A stretch of 64,000 bases of DNA, from positions 310,001-374,000 of the forward strand of contig CAVXHI010000011.1 in assembly GCA_963761655.1 (NCBI GenBank), written 5' to 3'. Origin of the DNA: RYN-122 sp963761655 (lineage in GTDB: Bacteria > Actinomycetota > Actinomycetes > Mycobacteriales > SCTD01). Numbering within the stretch: the first letter of the stretch is position 1; every line of letters starts with the position of its first letter. Below the pieces are notes generated by a model. It had not been told where the DNA came from. It saw only the letters and a list, made by a program, of their open reading frames with translations, and made no database searches. Below, one piece after another: positions 15,712 through 24,024 of the stretch. The translations under genes were made by a program, and so were the position numbers.

Positions 15712-16637
15712 GCGACGGCCCGCCGCTGCTGCTCCTGCTTCGTCGCGTAGGCCGACGCGGCCTCGCGGACCCAGGCGCCGTCCTCGTGCGCCTGCACCCG
15801 GTTGCGGACGCGGTCGCGGTTGCACGGCCCGTCGCCCTTCATGACGGTGGAGAACTCGGACCAGTCGATCTCGCCGGAGACCCAGTGCTCCCCGTCGAAG
15901 CGCAGGTCCGGGTCGGGGACCGTCAGGCCGAGGTGGTGCGCCTGCGGGACGGTCGCGTCGACGAAGCGCTGACGGAGCTCGTCGTTGCTGAAGCGCTTGA
16001 TGCCCCAGGCCATCGACTGCGCGCTGTTCGGGGAGTCGGTGTCGGTGGGGCCGAACATCATCAGCGAGGGCCACCACCACCGGTCGAGGGCGTCCTGCGC
16101 CATCCGCTGCTGCGCCGGCGTCCCGCCCGCGAGCACCGTCATCGCCTCGAAGCCCTGGCGCTGGTGGAACGACTCCTCCTTGCAGACCCGGGTCATCGCG
16201 CGGGCGTAGGGGCCGTACGAGCACCGGGTCAGGGGGACCTGGTTCATGATCGCGGCGCCGTCGACGAGCCAGCCGATCGCGGCGACGTCGGCCCAGGAGG
16301 TCGTCGGGTAGTTGAAGATCGTCGAGTACTTCTGCCGACCGGTGTGCAGCAGGTCGAGCAGCTCGTCGCGGTCGGCGCCCAGCGTCTCGGCCGCCGAGTA
16401 GAGGTAGAGCCCGTGGCCGGCCTCGTCCTGGACCTTCGCGACGAGGATGCACTTGCGGCGCAACGACGGCGCCCGGGTGATCCAGCCGCCCTCGGGCTGC
16501 ATGCCGATGATCTCGGAGTGGGCGTGCTGCGCGATCTGCCGGACGAGGGTCTTGCGGTAGCCGTCGGGCATCCAGTCGCGGGGCTCGATCCGCCCGTCGG
16601 CGTCGATCTCCGCCTGGAACTCCTGCTCGAGCGTCAC
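15708..16637 (-). CDS. paaA: Phenylacetyl-CoA 1,2-epoxidase catalytic subunit PaaA
   Basis: Diiron oxygenase that epoxidises the ring of phenylacetyl-CoA. The 309-aa protein has both E-x-x-H iron motifs, E72-AG-H75 (QDEAGHG) and E155-SF-H158 (EESFHQRQG), and other strict motifs such as NYPTTSWADVA. The GTG start is preceded by GAGGAGG. It is the first gene of paaABCDE. A 20-bp palindrome in the 84-bp gap to the divergent TetR gene is the likely operator. Confidence 0.95.
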   Translation of the reverse strand: MTLEQEFQAEIDADGRIEPRDWMPDGYRKTLVRQIAQHAHSEIIGMQPEGGWITRAPSLRRKCILVAKVQDEAGHGLYLYSAAETLGADRDELLDLLHTGRQKYSTIFNYPTTSWADVAAIGWLVDGAAIMNQVPLTRCSYGPYARAMTRVCKEESFHQRQGFEAMTVLAGGTPAQQRMAQDALDRWWWPSLMMFGPTDTDSPNSAQSMAWGIKRFSNDELRQRFVDATVPQAHHLGLTVPDPDLRFDGEHWVSGEIDWSEFSTVMKGDGPCNRDRVRNRVQAHEDGAWVREAASAYATKQEQQRRAVA

Positions 16638-16655
16638 TGCGTCCTCCTCGCGGAC

Positions 16656-16675
16656 GACCGAACGGTCGTTCGGTC
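16656..16675. promoter_or_regulatory. Probable PaaR operator
   Basis: GACCGAACG and CGTTCGGTC form 9-bp arms around a 2-bp centre, a 20-bp palindrome typical of TetR-family sites. It sits 19 bp before the paaA start and 47 bp before the divergent TetR gene. For that gene, TACGGT at 16710-16715 lies 6 nt before its GTG, suggesting a leaderless transcript. Confidence 0.7.
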
Positions 16676-16721
16676 ATCAGGGTCCCCCGGCGGGGGCGAC
16701 CGGTCAAGCTACGGTCGCGCG

Positions 16722-17306
16722 GTGCCTCGCGACCGCCGGGACCCGTACAGCCTCGAGGAGCTGCTCGAGGTCGTCGCCCGCGAGTTCCTGCAGCGGGGCT
16801 ACGACGCCACCAGCATGGAGCACCTGGCCCAGGCGACCGGCCGGACGAAGAGCTCGCTCTACCACCACGTGTCCGGCAAGGAGGAGCTGCTGCGGCTCGC
16901 GGTGGCCCGCGCGCTCGACGGGCTGTCCGCCGTCCTGGACGAGCCGGGCGCGCAGCAGGGGTCGGCGGTCGCCCGCCTCGAGCACGTGGTGCGCGGCTCG
17001 GTCCGGGTGCTCATCGACCGCCTCCCCCACGTCACCCTGCTCCTGCGGGTGCGGGGCAACACCGAGGCCGAGCGCTGGGCCCTCGAACGACGGCGCGACG
17101 TCGACCGGCGGCTGACCGACCTCGTCCGGACCGCCGTCGAGGAGGGGGACCTGCGCGACGACCTCGACCCGCGCGTGGTCACCCGCCTGCTGTTCGGGAT
17201 GGTGAACAGCCTGGTCGACTGGTACCGCCCCGGCGGCGTCCACGGCCGACAGCAGGTCGAGGACGCCCTGGTGGCCCTCGCCCTCGACGGCCTGCGCCGA
17301 GGCTGA
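16722..17306 (+). CDS. paaR: TetR-family regulator of phenylacetate genes (PaaR-like)
   Basis: Repressor of 194 aa with an N-terminal helix-turn-helix (TSMEHLAQATGRTKSSLYHH) and a C-terminal effector domain. Divergence from paaA across a perfect-armed 20-bp palindrome is the classic layout of PaaR, which in other bacteria releases DNA on binding phenylacetyl-CoA (family knowledge; the effector here is inferred). The GTG at 16722 is preceded by a -10-like TACGGT with no RBS. The gene symbol rests on context. Confidence 0.82.
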   Translation: MPRDRRDPYSLEELLEVVAREFLQRGYDATSMEHLAQATGRTKSSLYHHVSGKEELLRLAVARALDGLSAVLDEPGAQQGSAVARLEHVVRGSVRVLIDRLPHVTLLLRVRGNTEAERWALERRRDVDRRLTDLVRTAVEEGDLRDDLDPRVVTRLLFGMVNSLVDWYRPGGVHGRQQVEDALVALALDGLRRG

Positions 17307-17319
17307 GCCGGGCCGGGAG

Positions 17320-18765
17320 TCACCCCTCCAGCAGTCCGAGCTCCTCCTGCATCCACGCCAGGAGCTGCTCGACGTCGGGGACCAGGCCCCGGTCGCCGAG
17401 GATGCCGACGTCGAGGTGCCCGTTGTAGCTCATCACGGTGATGTTCAGCCCGAGGCCGTCGCTGACCGCCGACACCGGGTAGGTCGCCAGCAGCTTCGCC
17501 CCGGCGCAGTACAGGTCGAACTGGGCGCCGGGCACGTTGCTCACGACGAGGTTCCAGGTCGGTCGGACGACGCCCTGCGCCCCGAGCGAGAGCATCAGCC
17601 GCGCCGCCCGGCTGAACAGGGCCGGCGGGATGAAGTGGTTGACGTCGGTGAGCAGGTCCGCGGGGAGCGCCTTGTGGCGCGTCTTCATGACCTGCAGGTC
17701 GGCGGACGTCTGCTGCAGCCGCTCCACCGGGTCGGCGACCTCGGTGTGCAGGGCTGCTCCCAGCATGAGGACGCGGTTGCCGTAGGTCATCGACTGGTCG
17801 GGCGTGCGGACCGACACCGGCACCTGAGCGACCAGCGGCGTGTCGGGCAGGGCGTCCCGCTCCAGCAGCCAGCGCCGGACCGCGCCTGCGCACAGCGCCA
17901 CGACCACGTCGTTCACGGTCACCCCGTGCGCGGCCTTGACCGCCTTGACCCGGCCCAGGTCGAGCTGCCCGAAGGCGAACGACCGGTGCGGCGAGACCTT
18001 GCCGTTCAGGGGGGTCGACGGCGCCGGCAGGGCGGGGCGGACGACGCGCGTGCTGTCCTGCCGGACCAGTCGGTCGATCGTCCCGGCGACCCGGCCCACG
18101 GCCGCCACCCCGGGCAGCGCCGCGAACGTCGACTCGTCCAGGTGCGCCAGCGTCCGCGGCACCGCGCTGAGGCGTCGGAACGGGTGGCGGGCGACGCCGT
18201 AGACACCGCGCCCCAGCAGGGACAGCCCGCCGGGGTGCGGGTCGAGCTGCTCGGGGACGTCGTCCGGCGTCGGCGCGACCTCGGGGCTCAGGTCGAGGAG
18301 CATCCCGATGACCTCCGCACCGGACACGCCGTCGATCAGGGCGTGGTGCACCTTGCTGTAGAGGGCGACCCGGCCGTCCGGCAGGCCCGACACGACGTAC
18401 AGCTCCCACAAGGGACGGGCCCGGTCGAGGGCGCGCGAGTGCAGGCGGGCCACCTGGGAGGCGAGCTGCACGTCGCTGCCCGGCGCGGGCAGGGCGATCT
18501 CGCGGACGTGGAACTCGAGGTCGAGCGCCTCGTCCCGCACCCAGTAGGGGTAGTCCACGCCCAGGGGCACCGGGGCCAGGCGCCAGGTCAGGGGCGGCAG
18601 CACGGGGAGCCGCTGCTGCACGAGGTCCCGCACGGCCGCCGCGGTGAGGGTCCCGGTCGGGCTGGTGCTCGGGTCGTAGACCGCGAGGCTCCCGACGTGG
18701 CCGTACTGCCGGTCGTCCTCGATGGCGAGGAACTGGGCGTCGAGGCTGGAGAGCTGGCGGATCAC
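17320..18765 (-). CDS. Wax ester synthase/diacylglycerol acyltransferase
   Basis: WS/DGAT enzyme of 481 aa that esterifies acyl-CoA to diacylglycerol or fatty alcohol, making storage lipid at the membrane. The active-site motif HHxxxDG is visible as H140-H141-ALI-D145-G146, and the NDVV segment lies in the C-terminal half. The GTG at 18765 (MIRQLSSLD) matches the family N-terminus; the frame is open upstream only as a shadow of the next gene. It converges on the TetR gene with 13 bp between stops. Confidence 0.92.
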   Translation of the reverse strand: MIRQLSSLDAQFLAIEDDRQYGHVGSLAVYDPSTSPTGTLTAAAVRDLVQQRLPVLPPLTWRLAPVPLGVDYPYWVRDEALDLEFHVREIALPAPGSDVQLASQVARLHSRALDRARPLWELYVVSGLPDGRVALYSKVHHALIDGVSGAEVIGMLLDLSPEVAPTPDDVPEQLDPHPGGLSLLGRGVYGVARHPFRRLSAVPRTLAHLDESTFAALPGVAAVGRVAGTIDRLVRQDSTRVVRPALPAPSTPLNGKVSPHRSFAFGQLDLGRVKAVKAAHGVTVNDVVVALCAGAVRRWLLERDALPDTPLVAQVPVSVRTPDQSMTYGNRVLMLGAALHTEVADPVERLQQTSADLQVMKTRHKALPADLLTDVNHFIPPALFSRAARLMLSLGAQGVVRPTWNLVVSNVPGAQFDLYCAGAKLLATYPVSAVSDGLGLNITVMSYNGHLDVGILGDRGLVPDVEQLLAWMQEELGLLEG

Positions 18766-18985
18766 GGCACGGCCTGTCGTCGGGGGCGTGCAGGATGCCA
18801 GACCACGCAGGTCGGCCCGACGCGCAGCACCGGCAGGCGGGCCGCCCTCCGCCGGGGACGTGCCGCGCCGGGCCCCGGTCGGACCTGACAGCCGACCCGC
18901 AGGCGCACGCCAGGGGGCTGCCAGTCCACCGGCCGAACCTCGACGCAGTGCGGCAGACAGCCGCCCCCGACCCCAGGAGAACGCC

Positions 18986-19606
18986 ATGCGCAGCACCCTC
19001 GTCGCCCTCGCCCTCACCGCCGGTCTGGCCACCGGCGGCGCCGCCCTCGTCGCCCCCGGCGCCTTCGCCGCCGCCGCCGCCGACTCGGCCGGCAGCAGTG
19101 CCACCTCGACCGCGACTCCGTCCCCGAGCGCCACCGACCGGGCCGCCGCACGCCTGACGGCCCTGGAGGACGCTCTGAAGGGCCTGGTCACCGACGGCAC
19201 CCTCACCCAGACGCAGGCGGACGAGGTGGCGAGCACGCTGTCCACGTCCGACGCCCTGCGCGGCCCGGGCGGGGGCCGGCACGGCGACGGCGCCGGCCAC
19301 CTGGCGCCCGAGGCCGTCGCGAAGGTCCTCGGCGTGACGGTCGACGAGCTCCGCACCCAGGAGCAGGCGGGGAAGACGCTCACCCAGATCGCCGCCACGA
19401 AGGGGATCAGCAAGGCAGACCTCGTGACGAAGCTGGTCGCGGCCGCGAAGGCGCAGCTGGCCGCCGACGTCGAGGCGGGCACGCTGACGCAGACCCGGGC
19501 GGACGCCGTCGCGGAGGACCTGACCGCACGGACCACCACGAGGGTCGACCAGGTGCACCAGGGCCGCGGCCACCACGGTGGGCCCGCGGCAGCGCCCACC
19601 GCCTGA
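18986..19606 (+). CDS. Secreted Ala/Thr-rich protein with two GTLTQT repeats
   Basis: Exported protein of 206 aa of unknown function. A good signal peptide ends near GAFAAAAADS, followed by a Ser/Thr-rich segment. Two similar motifs, DGTLTQTQADEVASTL (about residues 65-80) and AGTLTQTRADAVAEDL (about 160-175), flank a central part with a helix-turn-helix-like VLGVTVDELRTQ segment; the tail is His/Gly-rich. AGGAG precedes the ATG. It diverges from the WS/DGAT gene across 220 bp in which I find no clear site. Confidence 0.8.
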   Translation: MRSTLVALALTAGLATGGAALVAPGAFAAAAADSAGSSATSTATPSPSATDRAAARLTALEDALKGLVTDGTLTQTQADEVASTLSTSDALRGPGGGRHGDGAGHLAPEAVAKVLGVTVDELRTQEQAGKTLTQIAATKGISKADLVTKLVAAAKAQLAADVEAGTLTQTRADAVAEDLTARTTTRVDQVHQGRGHHGGPAAAPTA

Positions 19607-19683
19607 CCGTCCCGGGCCTGCGCGGACGCTTGCCCTGCGGCACCTGCTCGGACAGCATGCGCGCGACCCCGAGGAGACCCCGC

Positions 19684-20079
19684 ATGAGCGACGCGCAGGC
19701 CCAGGCCGACCGGATGTGGTCGGGCGACACCGCCAGCCAGGGGCTCGGCATCCGGCTCGGACCCGTCGCGCCGGGCCGGGCCAGCGCCCGCATGACCGTC
19801 CGGCCCGACATGATCAACGGGCACGGCACCTGCCACGGCGGCTACCTGTTCCTGCTGGCCGACACCGCGTTCGCCTTCGCCTGCAACACCCACGGCGTCC
19901 CCGTGGTGGCGGCCGGCGCGGACGTCGCCTTCCTGGCCCCCGCCCACGAGGGCGACGTCCTCGACGCCGTGGCCGAGGAGCGCGTGCTCGCCGGCCGCAG
20001 CGGGATCTACGACGTCACCGTGCGGCGCGGCGACGCCGTCCTCGCGGAGTTCCGCGGCCGCAGCCGGGCCCTGGCGTGA
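19684..20079 (+). CDS. paaI: Hydroxyphenylacetyl-CoA thioesterase PaaI
   Basis: Hot-dog-fold thioesterase of 131 aa that clears stalled ring-hydroxylated CoA thioesters and spares the CoA pool. The family signature MINGHGTCHGGYLFLLADTA is present, including the catalytic Asp. ATG 19684 follows GAGGAG. Its stop overlaps the paaK GTG by 4 bp, forming a paaI-paaK pair. Confidence 0.93.
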   Translation: MSDAQAQADRMWSGDTASQGLGIRLGPVAPGRASARMTVRPDMINGHGTCHGGYLFLLADTAFAFACNTHGVPVVAAGADVAFLAPAHEGDVLDAVAEERVLAGRSGIYDVTVRRGDAVLAEFRGRSRALA

Positions 20080-21368
20080 AGGACCTGACCCCGGACCCGT
20101 CGACCCTGGAGCCGGTCGAGACCGCGTCCCGTGACGAGGTGCAGGCGCTGCAGCTGTCCCGGATGCAGTGGTCCCTGCAGCACGCGTACGACCACGTCCC
20201 GCACCACCGGGCCGCGTTCGACGCCGCGGGCGTGCACCCGCGCGACCTCCGGGAGCTGGCCGACCTCGCCCGGTTCCCCTTCACCACCAAGGCCGACCTG
20301 CGACAGGGCTACCCGTTCGGGATGCTCGCCGTGCCGCGCGCGCAGGTGCGGCGCGTCCACGCCAGCAGCGGGACCACCGGGCAGCCCACGGTGGTCGGGT
20401 ACACGCAGCGCGACCTCGACACCTGGGCCGACGTCGTCGCGCGGAGCCTGCGGGCGGCCGGGGTCCGGCCCGGGTCGATGGTCCACGTCGCCTACGGGTA
20501 CGGGCTGTTCACCGGGGGCCTCGGCGTCCACTACGGCGCGGAGCGGCTGGGCTGCACGGTCGTGCCGGTGTCGGGCGGGCAGACCGCGCGGCAGGTCCGG
20601 CTCATCACGGACTTCCGGCCCGACGCGATCTGCGTGACGCCGTCGTACCTGCTCGCGCTGCTCGACGAGTTCGAGCGGCAGGGGCTCGACCCGCGGGACA
20701 GCTCCCTGCAGGTCGGGGTCTTCGGCGCGGAGCCGTGGACCGAGGACATGCGGCGCGAGGTCGAGGAGCGGGCGGACCTGCACGCCGTCGACATCTACGG
20801 GCTGTCCGAGGTGATGGGTCCGGGCGTCGCGAGCGAGTGCGTGGAGACCAAGGACGGGCTGCACGTCTGGGAGGACCACTTCTACCCGGAGGTCGTCGAC
20901 CCGGTCACCGGCGACGTCCTGCCGGACGGGTCCTACGGGGAGCTGGTGTTCACGTCCCTGACCAAGGAGGCGATGCCGGTCGTCCGCTACCGCACCCGTG
21001 ACCTCACCCGGCTGCTCCCCGGGACCGCGCGGTCGTTCCGGCGGATCGAGAAGATCACGGGCCGCACGGACGACATGCTCGTGGTCCGGGGCGTCAACGT
21101 CTTCCCGAGCCAGGTCGAGGAGGTCCTGCTCAAGCTGCCGGGGCTGTCCCCGCACTACCAGCTGGTGCTCACCCGGCCCGGGCGGCTGGACGAGCTGACC
21201 GTGCGGGTGGAGGCCCGGGCCGGTGTCGGTGACCTCGAGGACCTCGGCCGGCGGCTGGTCCGGGCGGTCAAGGACGACGTCGGCGTGACCGTCGCCTGCG
21301 AGGTGCTGACGTCGGACACCCTCCCGCGGTCGGAGGGCAAGGCCCAGCGCGTCGTCGACCAGCGCTAG
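20076..21368 (+). CDS. paaK: Phenylacetate-CoA ligase
   Basis: AMP-forming ligase of 430 aa that activates phenylacetate to phenylacetyl-CoA, the entry step for PaaABCE. Signatures: the phosphate-binding SSGTTGQPTV, YGLSEVMGPGVA and the C-terminal hinge region GRTDDMLVVRGVNVFPSQVE. It starts with GTG inside the paaI stop. Its last 4 bp overlap the convergent ATPase gene. The paaABCDE block lies 3.4 kb away on the other strand, so the upper pathway is split in two. Confidence 0.95.
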   Translation: MKDLTPDPSTLEPVETASRDEVQALQLSRMQWSLQHAYDHVPHHRAAFDAAGVHPRDLRELADLARFPFTTKADLRQGYPFGMLAVPRAQVRRVHASSGTTGQPTVVGYTQRDLDTWADVVARSLRAAGVRPGSMVHVAYGYGLFTGGLGVHYGAERLGCTVVPVSGGQTARQVRLITDFRPDAICVTPSYLLALLDEFERQGLDPRDSSLQVGVFGAEPWTEDMRREVEERADLHAVDIYGLSEVMGPGVASECVETKDGLHVWEDHFYPEVVDPVTGDVLPDGSYGELVFTSLTKEAMPVVRYRTRDLTRLLPGTARSFRRIEKITGRTDDMLVVRGVNVFPSQVEEVLLKLPGLSPHYQLVLTRPGRLDELTVRVEARAGVGDLEDLGRRLVRAVKDDVGVTVACEVLTSDTLPRSEGKAQRVVDQR

Positions 21369-21940
21369 GCGCGGTGCGTCACCCGCATCCCGGACGGCAG
21401 GGCGACGGCGGACGGGTCCCCGGGGCAGCTGCAGTCCGTCCCGGGCGCCCAGTCCGGCAGGGCGAGCCTGGCCCAGACCGCCTTCCCGTCCGGCACCTCC
21501 CCGCTCCCCCAGTGCGTGCTGAGGGCGCGCACGAGCTGCAGTCCCCGACCGGCGGCGACCGGGCCGCTGCTGCCGACGCCCAGGCGCGGGTCGCGGTCGT
21601 GGAGCACGCCCGGGCTGCCCGCTTCGAGGGCGAGCGTGGCGTCCAGGTCGCGCAGCAGGTCCGTGCGTCCGGCCCGCGGCTGCGGCGGCAGGGGCGAGGC
21701 GTCCGCGACGACCACCTCCACGACGTCCCCGAGGCAGGCGACGGTGACGTCGACGGGCGGGCGGCCGTGCAGGACGGCGTTGGTGACGAGCTCGGTGAGC
21801 ACCAGCTCGGCCTCGTCGCGGACGCGCTCCGCGGACCAGGCGGACAGGTGGTCGCGCAGGAAGGTGCGCGCCGCCGGGGCAGAGCGCGGCGACGCCGGCA
21901 GGCGCGTGCTGGCCGACCGGCACACCTGCGTCCACCTCAC
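21365..21940 (-). CDS. Anti-sigma-type ATP-binding protein (HATPase_c_2)
   Basis: Serine-kinase/anti-sigma-like protein of 191 aa related to RsbW/SpoIIAB. The N box (LVLTELVTNAVLHG), a G1-like segment and the G2-like GRGLQLVRALSTHWG are visible. Proteins of this group bind a sigma factor or phosphorylate an anti-sigma antagonist; no partner is adjacent. The C-terminal 35 residues, with CSCPGDP, extend past the domain. It overlaps the 3' end of paaK by 4 bp in convergent orientation. Confidence 0.82.
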   Translation of the reverse strand: MRWTQVCRSASTRLPASPRSAPAARTFLRDHLSAWSAERVRDEAELVLTELVTNAVLHGRPPVDVTVACLGDVVEVVVADASPLPPQPRAGRTDLLRDLDATLALEAGSPGVLHDRDPRLGVGSSGPVAAGRGLQLVRALSTHWGSGEVPDGKAVWARLALPDWAPGTDCSCPGDPSAVALPSGMRVTHRA

Positions 21941-22040
21941 TGCCTCGGGGTCACTGCCGCGGGGTCCCTCCTCTTGTGCTCCGCCGAGGTCGACCTCACA
22001 CCCCTCGGGCCCCGTTCCGCACGTGCTGCTCTAACGACGC

Positions 22041-22070
22041 TGGACGGGGCAGCACCTGAGGTCCTAGGTT
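22041..22070 (+). promoter_or_regulatory. Promoter of the molybdate operon
   Basis: A -35-like TGGACG (22041-22046) and -10 TAGGTT (22065-22070) are 18 bp apart. The -10 lies 7 nt before the GTG of the HTH-TOBE gene, so translation is probably leaderless. Confidence 0.45.
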
Positions 22071-22077
22071 GCCCCGT

Positions 22078-22467
22078 GTGCCGCACCTGAGGATCAGCGA
22101 CGCCGCGGGGCTGCTGGGCGTCAGCGACGACACCCTCCGGCGCTGGGCCGACCAGGGTCGGGTGCAGGTGACGAAGGGCCCCGGTGGGCGCCTCGTCGTC
22201 GACGCTCCCGAGCTCGCCCGCTTCGCCGCCGAGCAGGCCGAGGCGCCGGCCGCCGGCGTCCGCTCCGCCCGCAACAACCTGCGGGGCATCGTCACCCGCG
22301 TCGTCCGCGACACCGTGATGGCGCAGGTCGACGTGCAGGCCGGGCCGTACCGGCTGGTCTCGCTGATGAGCCGCGAGGCCGCCGACGACCTCTCCCTCGA
22401 ACCGGGCAGCGTCGTCGTCGCGTCCGTCAAGGCCACCAACGTCGTCGTCGAGCTGGAGCACCCGTGA
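22078..22467 (+). CDS. MerR-like HTH/TOBE molybdate-responsive regulator
   Basis: Protein of 129 aa joining a helix-turn-helix (LRISDAAGLLGVSDDTLRRW) to a C-terminal TOBE (molybdopterin/molybdate-binding) domain (NNLRGIVTRVV, SVVVASVKATNVVVE). This is the actinobacterial type of molybdenum regulator, distinct from E. coli ModE. It heads the modABC operon, its stop overlapping the modA GTG by 4 bp, so it probably senses molybdate and controls the transporter. Confidence 0.88.
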   Translation: MPHLRISDAAGLLGVSDDTLRRWADQGRVQVTKGPGGRLVVDAPELARFAAEQAEAPAAGVRSARNNLRGIVTRVVRDTVMAQVDVQAGPYRLVSLMSREAADDLSLEPGSVVVASVKATNVVVELEHP

Positions 22468-23231
22468 ACCGTCGTGTCCTCGCCCTGGGGCTGCTCGCCG
22501 CCCTGTCCCTGGCCGCCTGCGCCGACGACAGCGGCGCCTCCGGCCCGCAGTCCCGGCCGGGCCCGCCCCGCGGTCCCGTCACCGTCTTCGCCGCCTCCTC
22601 CCTCACCGGGGTCTTCGGGCAGATCGTGGCGGGCTTCGAGGCGGAGAACCCCGGGACCACCGTGACCGTCAACTACGGCGCCAGCAGCGCCCTGGCGCAG
22701 CAGATCGTCGCCGGAGCACCGGCGGACGTGTTCGCCGCCGCCAGCCCCGCCACGATGCAGACCGTGACCGACGCCGTGAGCCCCCGCGTCTTCGCCCGCA
22801 ACACCCTCGAGATCGCCGTCCCGCCGGGCAACCCCGGCAAGGTCACCGGGCTCGCCGACTTCGCGAAGGCGCCGCTGAAGATCGCGCTCTGCGCCGCGAA
22901 GGTCCCCTGCGGAGCGGCCGCCACGAAGGTCTTCGCCGCGGCCGGCATCACCCCGGCGCCCGACACGCTGGAGCAGGACGTGAAGGCGACCCTGTCCAAG
23001 GTCGAGCTCGGCGAGGTCGACGCCGCCCTGGTCTACAAGACCGACGTCCTGGCGGCCGGCCCGAAGGTGACCGGCATCGCGTTCCCCGAGTCGGCCCAGG
23101 CCGTCAACGACTACCCCCTGGCGGTCCTGGGGGCCGCACCGCACGCCGCCGTCGCCCAGGCGTTCGTGGCGTACGTGCTCTCGCCCGAGGGGCAGAAGGC
23201 CCTTGCCGGCGCCGGCTTCCAGAGCCCCTGA
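22464..23231 (+). CDS. modA: Molybdate ABC transporter substrate-binding lipoprotein
   Basis: Captures molybdate outside the membrane and delivers it to ModBC. The 255-aa protein has a lipobox (LAAC, Cys19) and the family motifs VTVFAASSLTGVF, NYGASSALAQQI and GAPADVFAAAS. The GTG start overlaps the regulator stop. It overlaps or abuts modB. Confidence 0.93.
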   Translation: MNRRVLALGLLAALSLAACADDSGASGPQSRPGPPRGPVTVFAASSLTGVFGQIVAGFEAENPGTTVTVNYGASSALAQQIVAGAPADVFAAASPATMQTVTDAVSPRVFARNTLEIAVPPGNPGKVTGLADFAKAPLKIALCAAKVPCGAAATKVFAAAGITPAPDTLEQDVKATLSKVELGEVDAALVYKTDVLAAGPKVTGIAFPESAQAVNDYPLAVLGAAPHAAVAQAFVAYVLSPEGQKALAGAGFQSP

Positions 23232-24024
23232 CCGGCGGGCGAGCGGCCTGCCACCCCTGCTGCTCGTCCCGGCCGCCCTCGCGGCCGCCTTCCTCGTCCT
23301 GCCGCTGGTCGCCCTCGTGGTGCGGGCGCCCTGGCGGACCCTGCCGTCGTCGCTGCTGACCGACGAGGTCGGGCAGGCGCTGCGGCTGTCCCTCGGCTGC
23401 GCGACGGCCGCCACCGGCCTGTGCCTGCTCCTCGGCGTCCCCCTCGCCTGGGTGCTCGCCCGGGCGGACTTCCCGGGTCGCAAGCTCCTGCGCGCCCTCG
23501 TCACCGTGCCCCTGGTCCTGCCGCCGGTGGTCGGAGGGGTCGCCCTCCTGCTCCTGCTCGGCCGCCGCGGACTGCTCGGCCGGTACCTCGACAGCGCCTT
23601 CGGCCTCACCCTGCCCTTCACCACGACCGCGGTCGTCCTGGCCGAGGCGTTCGTGGCCCTGCCGTTCCTCGTGCTGTCCGTCGAGGGGGCCCTGCGGGGG
23701 GCGGACCGCCGGTACGAGGACGCCGCCGCGACCCTCGGCGCCTCCCGCGCGTACGTCTTCTGGCGGGTCACCCTGCCGCTCGTCGCCCCGGGGGTCAGCG
23801 CCGGGGCGGTGCTGTGCTTCGCGCGTGCCCTCGGGGAGTTCGGCGCGACGATCACCTTCGCCGGCAGCTTCCCGGGGGTCACGCGGACGATGCCGCTCGA
23901 GGTGTACCTGGCACTGGAGAGCGAACCCGAGACCGCCGTCGTCCTGTCTCTGGTCCTGCTCGCCGTGTCGGTCGGGGTCCTCGTCGGGCTGCGCGACCGC
24001 TGGCTCACCGGAGGACCGAGGTGA
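23203..24024 (+). CDS. modB: Molybdate ABC transporter permease
   Basis: Integral membrane subunit, about 273 aa, with five to six hydrophobic segments. The EAA loop that docks onto ModC is visible (EDAAATLGASRAYVFWRVTL), as is RALGEFGATITFAG typical of ModB. The best in-frame start is TTG 23203, which overlaps modA by 29 bp; there is no ATG or GTG before the first membrane helix, so the exact start is uncertain. Confidence 0.9.
   Translation: MPAPASRAPDRRASGLPPLLLVPAALAAAFLVLPLVALVVRAPWRTLPSSLLTDEVGQALRLSLGCATAATGLCLLLGVPLAWVLARADFPGRKLLRALVTVPLVLPPVVGGVALLLLLGRRGLLGRYLDSAFGLTLPFTTTAVVLAEAFVALPFLVLSVEGALRGADRRYEDAAATLGASRAYVFWRVTLPLVAPGVSAGAVLCFARALGEFGATITFAGSFPGVTRTMPLEVYLALESEPETAVVLSLVLLAVSVGVLVGLRDRWLTGGPR

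Noticed and set aside
16683..16697. CCCCCGG-CGGGGG hairpin between paaA and the TetR gene
   Set aside because: It is short and lies in a divergent promoter gap, so neither terminator nor operator is supported.
18766..19947. N-terminal extension of the WS/DGAT frame
   Set aside because: It is antisense to the secreted-protein gene; the conserved family N-terminus begins at 18765.
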